Shown one piece after another: positions 14,865 through 22,760 of a DNA stretch of 24,957 nucleotides. The stretch is taken from NCBI GenBank assembly GCA_027485405.1, contig JAIXRB010000201.1, forward strand, positions 1 to 24,957. The letters run 5' to 3'. Both the position numbers and the translations under genes were made by a program. This stretch comes from Leptospiraceae bacterium. Lineage in GTDB: Bacteria; Spirochaetota; Leptospiria; Leptospirales; Leptospiraceae. Each line of letters opens with the position of its first letter. Position 1 is the first letter of the stretch. The notes under the pieces are model-generated. The model did not search any database. It was not told the origin of the DNA and worked only from the letters and a program-made list of their open reading frames with translations.

Positions 14865-16235
14865 TCAAATGTTTTTCAATTCGCGGATATGTTTGAGAGG
14901 CTCTAATTGGGCTTCTTTCTCAAAGGGTTTTGCTTCTGCATAGTTTCCCCAAGGAAGATAGATCTTATGAATGCCGAGGCTAACCAATTCTTTGACTCGA
15001 AGTCCAATTTGTCCCACTGATCGGATTTCTCCAGACAACCCGACTTCCCCAAACATAGCAATTCTACCCGAAAAAGCTTTGTCACGGTACGACGAAGAAA
15101 TAGCTCCAGCGATAGCAAGGTCTAAGCTCGGTTCGTCGATTTCTAATCCCCCAGCTAGATTGCTGAAGATGTCGGATGCGCCCAAGGGATAATCCAAGTA
15201 TTTTTCCATAACGGCAGAGAGTAGAATGACCCTTCTCGTATCCAGGCCTTCTGCCATTCGACGAGCTTGACCAAAGGAGGACTTGGTTACAAGAGCCTGC
15301 ACTTCCACACTGATAGCCCTGGATCCTTCCATCACACTAGAGAGCACTGAACCTGATCGTTCTGCCATTTCTTGCGATAGAAACAAGGAATTTCGATCTG
15401 TTACTTGTTTTAACCCATTGGAAACCATTTCCAAAACGGCAGTATCGCCCACAGCGCCAAACCGATTTTTAACGGCTCTTAGCAATCGATAGTAGTTCAG
15501 TCTATCGCCTTCAAAGTACAGCACAGTGTCTACCAAATGCTCCAAAACCTTTGGCCCTGCAATGGAACCTTCCTTGGTAATATGCCCAATGAGAAAAATA
15601 GGGATTCCCGTTCGTTTGGCTGTTTCCAAAAACACTTGTGTGCATTCTCTCAGTTGGGTAATAGTGCCGGCCTGGTTTTCTAAACTCTGTTTAATGACAG
15701 TTTGGATAGAATCGATAAACACAACCTTCGGCTGGATATCTTCGATCATTCGAGCAATGTTCTCAGCATACAATTCAGAGGAGAGAAGTACGTTTTCCTG
15801 GAAAACCCCCATTCTCTTAGCTCTGAGACCAATTTGAACGGCAGACTCTTCCCCCGAAATATAAAGCACTTTGCCTGACTTTGCCAATTGGCGAGTGAGT
15901 TCTAAAACCAAAGTAGATTTTCCTACACCAGGTTCTCCTCCTAACAACACCAGACTTCCTGGGACAATTCCGCCCCCAAAGACAATGTCTAGTTCCGAGA
16001 ATCCAGTAGAGATTCGTTCCCATTGGGATTCCTGCACCAGATGAATGGGAATCGGGTCTGAATAGGTCTTGGTTCTGGAAGGAACCCCTTGTTTACTCGC
16101 TTCAAATCGCCCTGTAGGAGAATCTGGGATTTGCTGGATGGTGTTCCAAGCATGGCATGTAGAGCACTTCCCTGCCCAACGAAAAAAAGTAGCCTGACAC
16201 GAAGAGCAAAAGTAAGTCGGTGTTTTTTTACTCAC
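14865..16235 (-). CDS. radA: DNA repair protein RadA
   Basis: A 456-residue RadA (Sms) protein, the RecA-like helicase that helps branch migration and processing of recombination intermediates. An N-terminal zinc finger has Cys10, Cys13, Cys24 and Cys27. The RecA-type ATPase has Walker A GGEPGVGKST (99-108) and Walker B VVFIDSIQ. The RadA-specific KNRFG motif lies at 256-260. A C-terminal Lon-protease-like domain contains SDIFSNLAGGLEIDEPSLDL and IAMFGEVGLSGEIRSV. Length is normal. The start is GTG at 16235, four bases after the stop of the RNase D gene, so the two are in one operon with translational coupling likely. Confidence 0.97.
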   Translation of the reverse strand: MSKKTPTYFCSSCQATFFRWAGKCSTCHAWNTIQQIPDSPTGRFEASKQGVPSRTKTYSDPIPIHLVQESQWERISTGFSELDIVFGGGIVPGSLVLLGGEPGVGKSTLVLELTRQLAKSGKVLYISGEESAVQIGLRAKRMGVFQENVLLSSELYAENIARMIEDIQPKVVFIDSIQTVIKQSLENQAGTITQLRECTQVFLETAKRTGIPIFLIGHITKEGSIAGPKVLEHLVDTVLYFEGDRLNYYRLLRAVKNRFGAVGDTAVLEMVSNGLKQVTDRNSLFLSQEMAERSGSVLSSVMEGSRAISVEVQALVTKSSFGQARRMAEGLDTRRVILLSAVMEKYLDYPLGASDIFSNLAGGLEIDEPSLDLAIAGAISSSYRDKAFSGRIAMFGEVGLSGEIRSVGQIGLRVKELVSLGIHKIYLPWGNYAEAKPFEKEAQLEPLKHIRELKNI

Positions 16236-16239
16236 GATT

Positions 16240-16878
16240 CTAATGCTCGAAAAGGTTTTGGATTTCTAGAAGATCAAGCTCTACTATAGTTTCCAAAAAC
16301 TGAAACGCCTTTGTCGCCATTTCGATTCGGTTTTCTCTGTGCAACATCTCGGTTAGAATGTTTTCAATGGAAATCAAAAACCTGACATCACCTGAGGCAT
16401 ACTCCAACTGATCTTTGGTTAGAATCTTTTTTCCCCAATCGGATGACTGATTTTTTTTGTCTATGTTTTCTTCAAAGAATTCACGGATCAATTCCTTTAA
16501 TCCATGTTTATCTGTATAGGTTCGAACTAGCTTGCTTGCAATTTTTGTACAGAAAACATTTTTTACTTTGATTCCAAGTCTTGCCCTAAGAAAGGTCATA
16601 TCCATTCGAGCAAAGTGGAAAATCTTTTGAATCTCCGTTTCTTCGAAAAGTTTTTGAAGCAATTTAGCTTCTGTTTGGCCCTGTAAAATTTGAACTAAGG
16701 CAACTTTGTTTTTGGAATCACAAATCTGGACGACGCAGAGGCGGTCACGGCGTGGATTCAGACCCATCATTTCACAATCGACGGAAAGTCGGTCGTCCTT
16801 GCGAAAGGCATCAAAAAATTCTTCGCTTAAGTCCGACTGGAATACGACTGGTTTTATGGTTGAACGTTTTTGGGTCAT
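16240..16878 (-). CDS. rnd: Short RNase D-type 3'-5' exonuclease
   Basis: A 212-residue DEDDy exonuclease. LSVDCEMMG gives Asp34 and Glu36, FHFARMDMTFL gives Asp93, and LEYASGDVRFL gives Tyr160 and Asp164: the complete DEDDy set. E. coli RNase D has ~375 residues with two HRDC domains; here only the nuclease domain is present, as in several compact homologues. It should trim 3' ends of tRNA or other small RNA. ATG at 16878 is chosen because AGGAG lies five bases before it; the frame is open up to 17049 but that would overlap the divergent galactosidase gene. It precedes radA in an operon. Confidence 0.85.
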   Translation of the reverse strand: MTQKRSTIKPVVFQSDLSEEFFDAFRKDDRLSVDCEMMGLNPRRDRLCVVQICDSKNKVALVQILQGQTEAKLLQKLFEETEIQKIFHFARMDMTFLRARLGIKVKNVFCTKIASKLVRTYTDKHGLKELIREFFEENIDKKNQSSDWGKKILTKDQLEYASGDVRFLISIENILTEMLHRENRIEMATKAFQFLETIVELDLLEIQNLFEH

Positions 16879-16883
16879 ACAGA

Positions 16884-16888
16884 CTCCT
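16884..16888 (-). promoter_or_regulatory. Ribosome binding site deciding the rnd start
   Basis: Minus-strand AGGAG with a five-base spacer before ATG at 16878. It is the only strong Shine-Dalgarno in the frame that remains open to 17049, so it fixes the start. Confidence 0.75.
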
Positions 16889-16929
16889 ATGGAAAGACCC
16901 CTTAGGCAGTTTTCAAATAGAATTTCCGA

Positions 16930-18825
16930 ATGCAGATCCATTACCGAGTTTACGAAGAACAGTTCCAATCCGGTTTCGCCACAGTGAAGCCAGGGATTCA
17001 TCTTTCCCAATGCCGTAAGTTTGAAATCCAGCTTCAATCCGCGGCTCACGGCAAGTTTTCAGAGGTCATATCCTCAAAACTACTCTGGAAAGAGCCCACA
17101 AGACCTGAGGTTGGCTTTGCTCTGGTCAAAATGGAGATCCCTATCGCCATCCCAATCGAAGGGAGAGGCTTTCAAGTTTTTCAACATGGTTACCAATCTT
17201 GGTCTGTTTCCCGACGAAGAACTTCTCTGGATGTGGACGTTTCCCCTCGGCTAAAGTTTCTACAATACTCCCAGGAAAACATCTACTCGAAGCACCAGGG
17301 TAAAATGGGGGTCTTTTTATCAGAATATTTTACCATCCTGTATTCAAATGAGATGGGCAAAGGTTTTCTAGTTGGATCTAAGGACCGTGGAAACTTTGGT
17401 GTAAAGTTTGAAGCGTCTCTTAGCCCAGACGGCGAGATTCAAAAGATAACGGCTGTCTTCGATATCCATTGCATTCCTGACTTAAGGACAGGAGCCCCTA
17501 ATCTAGGCTTTTCGGACATTATTGTTACATCGTTTGCAGGTTCACCTGAAAAAGCTTTGGCGGCATACTTTAAAGAATTAGGAGAAACACTGGGTACTCC
17601 AGATCTACCTAAAAAAGTTCCCACTGGTTGGTGTTCTTGGTACTACTATTATACCAAGATCAGCCAAAAGATAATCCTTGATAACCTAGCCAAAGTTAAG
17701 GAACAGAAACTCCCCATCGAATTCTTCCAGATTGATGACGGCTACCAAAGAGAGATTGGAGATTGGTTGATTCCCAACGAACGGTTTCCTGGCGGTATGC
17801 GCATCTTAGCCGATGAGATAAAACGAGTAGGACTAAAACCTGGTATCTGGCTTGCTCCCTTTCTCGTTCGCAAAAAGTCAGACTTTTATCGTAAATACCC
17901 TGAGGCAGTTCTCAAAGATGAAAACGGAAAACCCGTTTCTGCCATTTACCAACCCATCTGGGGTCTGGGGCATACCTATGCTTTGGATGTAACTCACCCA
18001 GCCGCCCTAGCCTTCCTGGAAAAGGTTTTCACCACTGTTGTCAAAGAATGGGGCTATCCTTATTTGAAACTCGACTTTCTCTATGCTGGGCTTTTGCCTG
18101 GAGAGACTTACAAAAAGAATCTCTCGCCTCAGTTGCGATATATGGAAGTTCTCAAAATGATTCGCGGCATTGTAGGAAAAAACACCTTCCTTTTAGGCTG
18201 TGGAGCTCCGATGTTACCCAGCATCGGGTTCTTTGATGGAATGCGAGTTTCCTGCGATGTGGCACCCTATTGGGGTCCCGAAAAACTTAGGGTATTTTTG
18301 AAAGACAGAAATGCACTTTGCACGCGCACCGCACTTCTAAACAATTTGACTCGGGCTTCCATGCACCGAAACCTTTGGTTAAACGATCCTGACTGTCTTT
18401 TGGTTCGAAAGAAAAAAAACCAAATGACTCCGGCTCAAACCCAACTTATGGCTTCCGTTCTGGCTCTATCTGGTGGGATGCTTCTTGTCAGCGATGATCT
18501 TACCAAGCTTGAAACCGAACGCAGTGACCTGTTGAGAAGAGCCATTCAACTCAACAGCGAATGCCAACACAAGACTCCTGTTCCCATCGGCATTTTTCAT
18601 TCTGAATTTCCAAAGGCACTCTACAACCCAGCAGGTTACTTGGGTGTTTGGAACCCTGAACCAGAAGAAAGAGAGCTCCTCATCGAAATGCCGGTTCCCA
18701 TCAAAGCCAATGCATCTTTGATCGATTTTTGGACTGGTCAAAGCATTCCGTTCCAATTGGCAAACAAAGGCCTAGAACTCACTCTCCGTCTCCCTGCCTT
18801 TGGTTCCTATGTGTTTCCCATTTAG
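16930..18825 (+). CDS. GH36-type alpha-galactosidase
   Basis: A 631-residue glycoside hydrolase of clan D, family 36 type. The beta-rich N-terminal domain includes QVFQHGYQSWS. The TIM barrel carries PTGWCSWYYYYTKI, FFQIDDGYQREIGDW, GIWLAPFLV, the nucleophile region YLKLDFLYAG (Asp382) and the acid/base region RVSCDVAPYW (Asp443). A small C-terminal beta domain ends in AFGSYVFPI. There is no signal peptide, so it is probably cytoplasmic and hydrolyses imported alpha-galactosides, although some GH36 members act on other alpha-linked sugars. It stands alone, divergent from rnd with 51 bases between starts. No sugar transporter is adjacent. There is no clear ribosome site at the ATG. Confidence 0.88.
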   Translation: MQIHYRVYEEQFQSGFATVKPGIHLSQCRKFEIQLQSAAHGKFSEVISSKLLWKEPTRPEVGFALVKMEIPIAIPIEGRGFQVFQHGYQSWSVSRRRTSLDVDVSPRLKFLQYSQENIYSKHQGKMGVFLSEYFTILYSNEMGKGFLVGSKDRGNFGVKFEASLSPDGEIQKITAVFDIHCIPDLRTGAPNLGFSDIIVTSFAGSPEKALAAYFKELGETLGTPDLPKKVPTGWCSWYYYYTKISQKIILDNLAKVKEQKLPIEFFQIDDGYQREIGDWLIPNERFPGGMRILADEIKRVGLKPGIWLAPFLVRKKSDFYRKYPEAVLKDENGKPVSAIYQPIWGLGHTYALDVTHPAALAFLEKVFTTVVKEWGYPYLKLDFLYAGLLPGETYKKNLSPQLRYMEVLKMIRGIVGKNTFLLGCGAPMLPSIGFFDGMRVSCDVAPYWGPEKLRVFLKDRNALCTRTALLNNLTRASMHRNLWLNDPDCLLVRKKKNQMTPAQTQLMASVLALSGGMLLVSDDLTKLETERSDLLRRAIQLNSECQHKTPVPIGIFHSEFPKALYNPAGYLGVWNPEPEERELLIEMPVPIKANASLIDFWTGQSIPFQLANKGLELTLRLPAFGSYVFPI

Positions 18826-18850
18826 AAAAAATCTTGACTCAGTTATTCAT

Positions 18851-18869
18851 AGGTTTAAGTCTTAAGCCT
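18851..18869. repeat. Quasi-palindrome abutting a start codon
   Basis: Arms AGGTTTAAG (18851-18859) and CTTAAGCCT (18861-18869) around one central base, with eight of nine positions complementary plus one G-T. It occupies the place of the ribosome site and ends one base before the ATG at 18870. An operator or a site of translational control is possible. Confidence 0.45.
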
Positions 18870-19334
18870 ATGAAAGCAAAACTCACCCTTATACTTTCCG
18901 CTCTTTTCGCTGTCCTGCTTCAGTGTTCCTTTTTGGACTCAATGTCAGGTTCAATCAGTAGATCTGTGACAGGCGTTGCCGATGTTACATCCACTTTAGT
19001 TGGTTCGTTGAGTAAGAGCATCTCTTCCATTTCCGGATCCATTTCTTCCGGAGAAGAAAAAGCTAAAACAGCTTACCGAGCAGACATTCGAACACTCTTA
19101 GGTCTATACTCTAAGGGAGGCATGATCGAAGCCAATTGGGAAGACGATTTTGCTCACTTGGCAAAAGAACATGGAATTCTCAACTGGAAGCGAAATCCAA
19201 ACACATATTTGGCTATTGGAGAGGGTTGTAAAGAGCAGGGCTTGAGCCAATCAGAACTCGAATCCATTCTCTCACAAAAAGGTTTCTCTTTAGAGATAGC
19301 CGCCCTAGTAAAACAAGGCTATTCCACTTTTTAA
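18870..19334 (+). CDS. Small putative lipoprotein, unknown
   Basis: A 154-residue protein starting MKAKLTLILSALFAVLLQC. This is a signal peptide with a likely lipidated Cys19; Gln at -1 is unusual and lowers confidence in lipidation. Residues ~24-60 are rich in Ser, Gly and Val with repeated SGSIS/SLSKSISS units and form a low-complexity linker. The C-terminal ~90 residues are a small folded domain (YRADIRTLLGLYSKGG, FAHLAKEHGILNWKRN, GLSQSELESILSQKG), probably helical. No family is recognised. The frame is open upstream to 18729 but that would lie inside the galactosidase gene, and the signal peptide marks ATG at 18870 as the start. Confidence 0.75.
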   Translation: MKAKLTLILSALFAVLLQCSFLDSMSGSISRSVTGVADVTSTLVGSLSKSISSISGSISSGEEKAKTAYRADIRTLLGLYSKGGMIEANWEDDFAHLAKEHGILNWKRNPNTYLAIGEGCKEQGLSQSELESILSQKGFSLEIAALVKQGYSTF

Positions 19335-19346
19335 ATCTTCGCTGTT

Positions 19347-19383
19347 AGAAGAAACCATATAGCAAGATTCTATGGTTTCTTCT
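19347..19383 (+). terminator. Perfect 13-bp hairpin spanning a start codon
   Basis: Arms AGAAGAAACCATA (19347-19359) and TATGGTTTCTTCT (19371-19383) with an 11-base loop, starting 12 bases after the lipoprotein stop. The T/C-rich 3' arm runs into TTC rather than a pure T-run, so termination is uncertain. The ATG of the DUF4105 gene (19372-19374) is in the 3' arm, and the bases expected to hold its ribosome site are in the loop. It may work as terminator, attenuator or translational lock. Confidence 0.65.
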
Positions 19384-21177
19384 TTCACTGCCATCCTGTT
19401 TCCTTTCCTAATTTTTCTATCCGTTCTTCTTTTCTCCCCGCTATCAGCAGTTCCCAATCAAAAAGCCTCCTTTTTATACATCGAAGGCAACACTGGCGAA
19501 TCCAGTGGAGGACACTCTGCACTCAAGCTAGGAGAAACTGTCTACCATCTTCAATATTCATTTGAAACTCAGGTTTTTTCAGTGGTTCGCGAACCTTGGG
19601 AATTGTTTCGGTTCCAATACTCTGTTTTGGAAAACAGAAACATCCACCTAGCAAATATTCCTCTTAGGGACAAATCCTTTCTTTTTTTAAAACGAAAATG
19701 GGACGAATTGTATTTGGTCCAAAAATTGCACCTGGAAGGAGTAACCAAACGAGGAAAAGAGATTCAATTTTTACAGAATGCTTCACTTGCCCAAGAAAAA
19801 GAACAAAAGTCTCTTTCCAATGCGGTTGGTTTTGGTTACTTCTCCGTAAACTCTTCTAGAGAAAGTGATTTTGAAAACAAAGACTTAGTCGAGCTTAGCC
19901 TAAGGGACTGGCAACTCAAAGCCGATCAGTTTCAGTGGGTTCCGTTTGAGAGATCCAATGCATCTTTTTCTAAAACCCAATTGCAGAAACGAGAGACAAG
20001 TCAGTTGTCCAGATGGGAAGAAATCCAAAAAAAAATAAAAATCAGACAGGCGCTTTTAAATGGATGGAAGCTTATCCCAGAACATTGGAGCGAACTTTCG
20101 AATGAGCCCATGTTTCAACTCAATCCATCTGACCAAACATTCTTATTGGATTGGGGGAAATCCGAATTTCAAACTCTTATTAGAGAAATCAAAGATGAAA
20201 CAAAGACTGCCGATGAGGAACTGATTCAGCTTTTAAACTATATCACTGCAAAAGAAAGTTTAACACTTTTCAGCTTTCGATTCCCAAACCAAAAATTAGA
20301 ACATTCCGATTCTGGCTGGATAGATCCGGAATACCCTGAATCAGTTTGGCAAAACAAAGAAAGCGAAGCAATAGAAAACTTCAACAAAGTAAAACCTCTC
20401 TGGCAGTCTAACCCAACTCATACTCTTCGTTTACTGTTATTCTCCCAAGCCGAAACGATCCTTAGTGCCAGGCAAAGAGATGCTCATCCGGTTAGCATTT
20501 CAGCCCAGCCCAATGCAATCGGAAGCTTACCAATTCCAAGCTTGAACAGGGAGGTTTTTGATGGGTTGCCTGACTATGAGTCATCCAACCTAGAGCAACT
20601 AGCTGAGCTTAGAAAACTCTATCCCTACCATTTGATCTATGAGAATTGCACGAATGAATTACTACGTTATACGGAAGACTTCGCGAAAGCAAATCCGGAA
20701 TTGAGGTCTGATTTAGGGCAGGAAATCTCTTTAAAAACTCTGAATTTTCGTTTTGTTCCCTTTGTAGCCTACCAAGCAGTTTTAGACCACTACAAAGTAG
20801 CGGAAGTCGAAGAAGCACCGTCCTACCACAACCTAATCCGAAAGGACAATTCCAGTTTTCAGAATGAAGCCACTTACCTTTCGTCAGTCTATGAATTCAA
20901 TCCCTATGACTCGCATTTCCTGATGTTTACGGATGACACTCTCTTACTCCGCCCCGCCTTTGGACTATTCAATTTTACGGCTGGATTGGGAGAGTTTGGG
21001 ACAGGTTTTTTTACCTTTCCTTTCTCCGGCACCAAACGGTGGAGAAAAGGAGTAAAAGGTATGTTTTTCAGTCTCCCTGAAATGGTTTTTTTCAATGTAA
21101 GGAAAGGTAGCTTTCCCTATGTCAATGCCGCAAGACTTCCCCTTTCCTATCACAACTATCCAAGAGCTGTTAAATGA
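19372..21177 (+). CDS. DUF4105 periplasmic protein, permuted papain-like fold
   Basis: A 601-residue exported protein. Residues 1-26 are a signal peptide (FPFLIFLSVLLFSPLSA). The next part, FLYIEGNTGESSGGHSALKL, with YHL and WELFRFQYSVLENRNIHL, matches DUF4105/Lnb-type domains, where His of GGHSALKL (His48) comes early. The partner Cys lies far downstream in LIYENCTNELLRY (Cys426). This His-before-Cys order is that of permuted NlpC/P60-like hydrolases, which act on amide or ester bonds in lipids or peptidoglycan. About 300 mostly charged residues lie between the two halves and are not assigned. The C-terminal part (FGLFNFTAGLGEFGTGFFTF) is strand-rich. The start codon is in the hairpin described above and no other Met is near. 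It overlaps the next gene by four bases. Confidence 0.7.
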   Translation: MVSSFTAILFPFLIFLSVLLFSPLSAVPNQKASFLYIEGNTGESSGGHSALKLGETVYHLQYSFETQVFSVVREPWELFRFQYSVLENRNIHLANIPLRDKSFLFLKRKWDELYLVQKLHLEGVTKRGKEIQFLQNASLAQEKEQKSLSNAVGFGYFSVNSSRESDFENKDLVELSLRDWQLKADQFQWVPFERSNASFSKTQLQKRETSQLSRWEEIQKKIKIRQALLNGWKLIPEHWSELSNEPMFQLNPSDQTFLLDWGKSEFQTLIREIKDETKTADEELIQLLNYITAKESLTLFSFRFPNQKLEHSDSGWIDPEYPESVWQNKESEAIENFNKVKPLWQSNPTHTLRLLLFSQAETILSARQRDAHPVSISAQPNAIGSLPIPSLNREVFDGLPDYESSNLEQLAELRKLYPYHLIYENCTNELLRYTEDFAKANPELRSDLGQEISLKTLNFRFVPFVAYQAVLDHYKVAEVEEAPSYHNLIRKDNSSFQNEATYLSSVYEFNPYDSHFLMFTDDTLLLRPAFGLFNFTAGLGEFGTGFFTFPFSGTKRWRKGVKGMFFSLPEMVFFNVRKGSFPYVNAARLPLSYHNYPRAVK

Positions 21178-22760
21178 ATTTTTTATATTTTTTACCCATT
21201 GTATTGCAAGGTGCTCTCTCTTTTTTCCCCCATAAAACATGGATTTGGCAAATGCCCCCCTCTACATCCTTGGGTATTGCAATCGGAGTCTTAGTTTTTA
21301 GTTTTGTGTCAGCCCGTTTATTCAAAGATTTCAAACTGAACGGAAGCTTTCCATTTCACAGAATTTTGATCTTAAGTATTGTTTGGAGTTTTATGCTCTT
21401 TTTTCCTTTGCGTGACCTTCGCTTTGGAGATGGGCTTTTGCTTCTTGAAACGAACTACCTAGAAACCAAGCTCTTTGGGTTCCAAACCACTTTGGATGAA
21501 ATGGGGGAAGCAGGGATCCATAGTTTAGCGTATCAGTTTCTCTCTAAATTTTGGAATACCGAATTGACCCTTTTGTCAAGCTTTGCCTTGGTTTCTTGGA
21601 TAGCTGGACTGGGTTATCTGCTGTTTATTGGCTTTGTCATTCGTTCAGAATCTCTTTTGCAGTGGATGATTTTACTTTCTTCTCAAGGGATGTTGGTATT
21701 TTTTGGTTATGCGGAAAATTATAGCTTGGTTTCATTGGGGCTAGTTTTAACTTTCTTTTATTTCCATCAAATTGCTAAGAAAGAAATTCTGGAAACCAAG
21801 GACTTGGTTTTTGGAACAATTTTCACCGTGTTTTGTATGTACCTCCACCTTGTGGCTGGTCACTTAGTTTTTGTTCTCATCTATCTTTGGTGGCAATTGG
21901 ATCGCAAAGAAAAGACCAAAGCATTGTTGCTATGCTCTTCGATTGGACTCACTTTGCTCCTCTCTCCTATGCTCTATTTTTTGTATATCCATGACCCTGG
22001 GATCGATTTGTTTAGCACACATCTTGCCCATCCTCCTCTATACCCCTTGCAACGAATGATCTCAAGCGCCCATGTTTGGGAGGTTCTTCAACTATTGCTC
22101 TTTAATTCATTCTTTGCCTTTTGGTTTTTGGTCTTTCTGTTTTTCCAGAAAGACGAGACCTTCCAAGAAAAATGGAAGAAGCGAGAAACCCAAGTCTATT
22201 GGATTGGTTTTCTTAGTTTTTTATTCCATGCATTTCGGCACAACCCGATGCTTGGCTACCCTGCTGACTGGGATTTGATGGGATTTTTTTGGATCCCGCT
22301 CACACTATTAGCCCACTCTTTGGTATCACCACAAAGCTTGCGCAATGCTAAAAATCTTTTGATATTTTCACTTCTAATCCTATTTTTTCATTCTGTTTAT
22401 TTATCAAAGGAAACTCAAAATACTAAAAATCTCTTATTCACAGCAAAACAAGTCATAGATGAATTTGTAGAAAAGGAATTGGAAGCAATAGAACATGTAC
22501 CCAAAAGAGAAAAGAAGTTTGTCTCAAAAATGGATTACTTCTTTTTCAGAAATCTCACTTATTTGAAAGCATCTTGTCCCTCGTCTGATCGCGATCAGAT
22601 CATTGCTTCGTTAGAAGCTTTAGAATCCAGGTGGAAAAGGGAGTATCGATTGGGAATTTTACGAAACAAAGCAGAATTACAGAGTTTTTTAAATGATGCT
22701 ACGACAATAAACACTACTGCACTTAAATTTTTAGAAGCAGATACGAGATGTCGTCTTTGA
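21174..22760 (+). CDS. Polytopic membrane protein, GT-C-like
   Basis: A 528-residue protein with about ten membrane helices between residues 1 and ~410, then a soluble, charged C-terminal ~120 residues. After the third helix, LRDLRFGDGLLLLETNYLE puts an Asp in the first large outer loop, where GT-C transferases keep a catalytic acid. Later GYAENYSLVSLGL and GYPADWDLMGFFWIPL resemble motifs in uncharacterised GT-C-type glycosyltransferases. Use of a lipid-linked sugar donor at the outer face of the inner membrane is inferred. It overlaps the DUF4105 gene by ATGA, so the two are co-translated and probably act on the same envelope component. Its last 38 bases overlap the opposing regulator gene. 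Confidence 0.6.
   Translation: MNFLYFLPIVLQGALSFFPHKTWIWQMPPSTSLGIAIGVLVFSFVSARLFKDFKLNGSFPFHRILILSIVWSFMLFFPLRDLRFGDGLLLLETNYLETKLFGFQTTLDEMGEAGIHSLAYQFLSKFWNTELTLLSSFALVSWIAGLGYLLFIGFVIRSESLLQWMILLSSQGMLVFFGYAENYSLVSLGLVLTFFYFHQIAKKEILETKDLVFGTIFTVFCMYLHLVAGHLVFVLIYLWWQLDRKEKTKALLLCSSIGLTLLLSPMLYFLYIHDPGIDLFSTHLAHPPLYPLQRMISSAHVWEVLQLLLFNSFFAFWFLVFLFFQKDETFQEKWKKRETQVYWIGFLSFLFHAFRHNPMLGYPADWDLMGFFWIPLTLLAHSLVSPQSLRNAKNLLIFSLLILFFHSVYLSKETQNTKNLLFTAKQVIDEFVEKELEAIEHVPKREKKFVSKMDYFFFRNLTYLKASCPSSDRDQIIASLEALESRWKREYRLGILRNKAELQSFLNDATTINTTALKFLEADTRCRL

Noticed and set aside
16879..17049. Longer N-terminus for the RNase D gene
   Set aside because: It overlaps the divergent galactosidase gene, and AGGAG precedes ATG at 16878.
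18729..18869. Longer N-terminus for the small lipoprotein
   Set aside because: It lies inside the galactosidase coding region and would bury the signal peptide.
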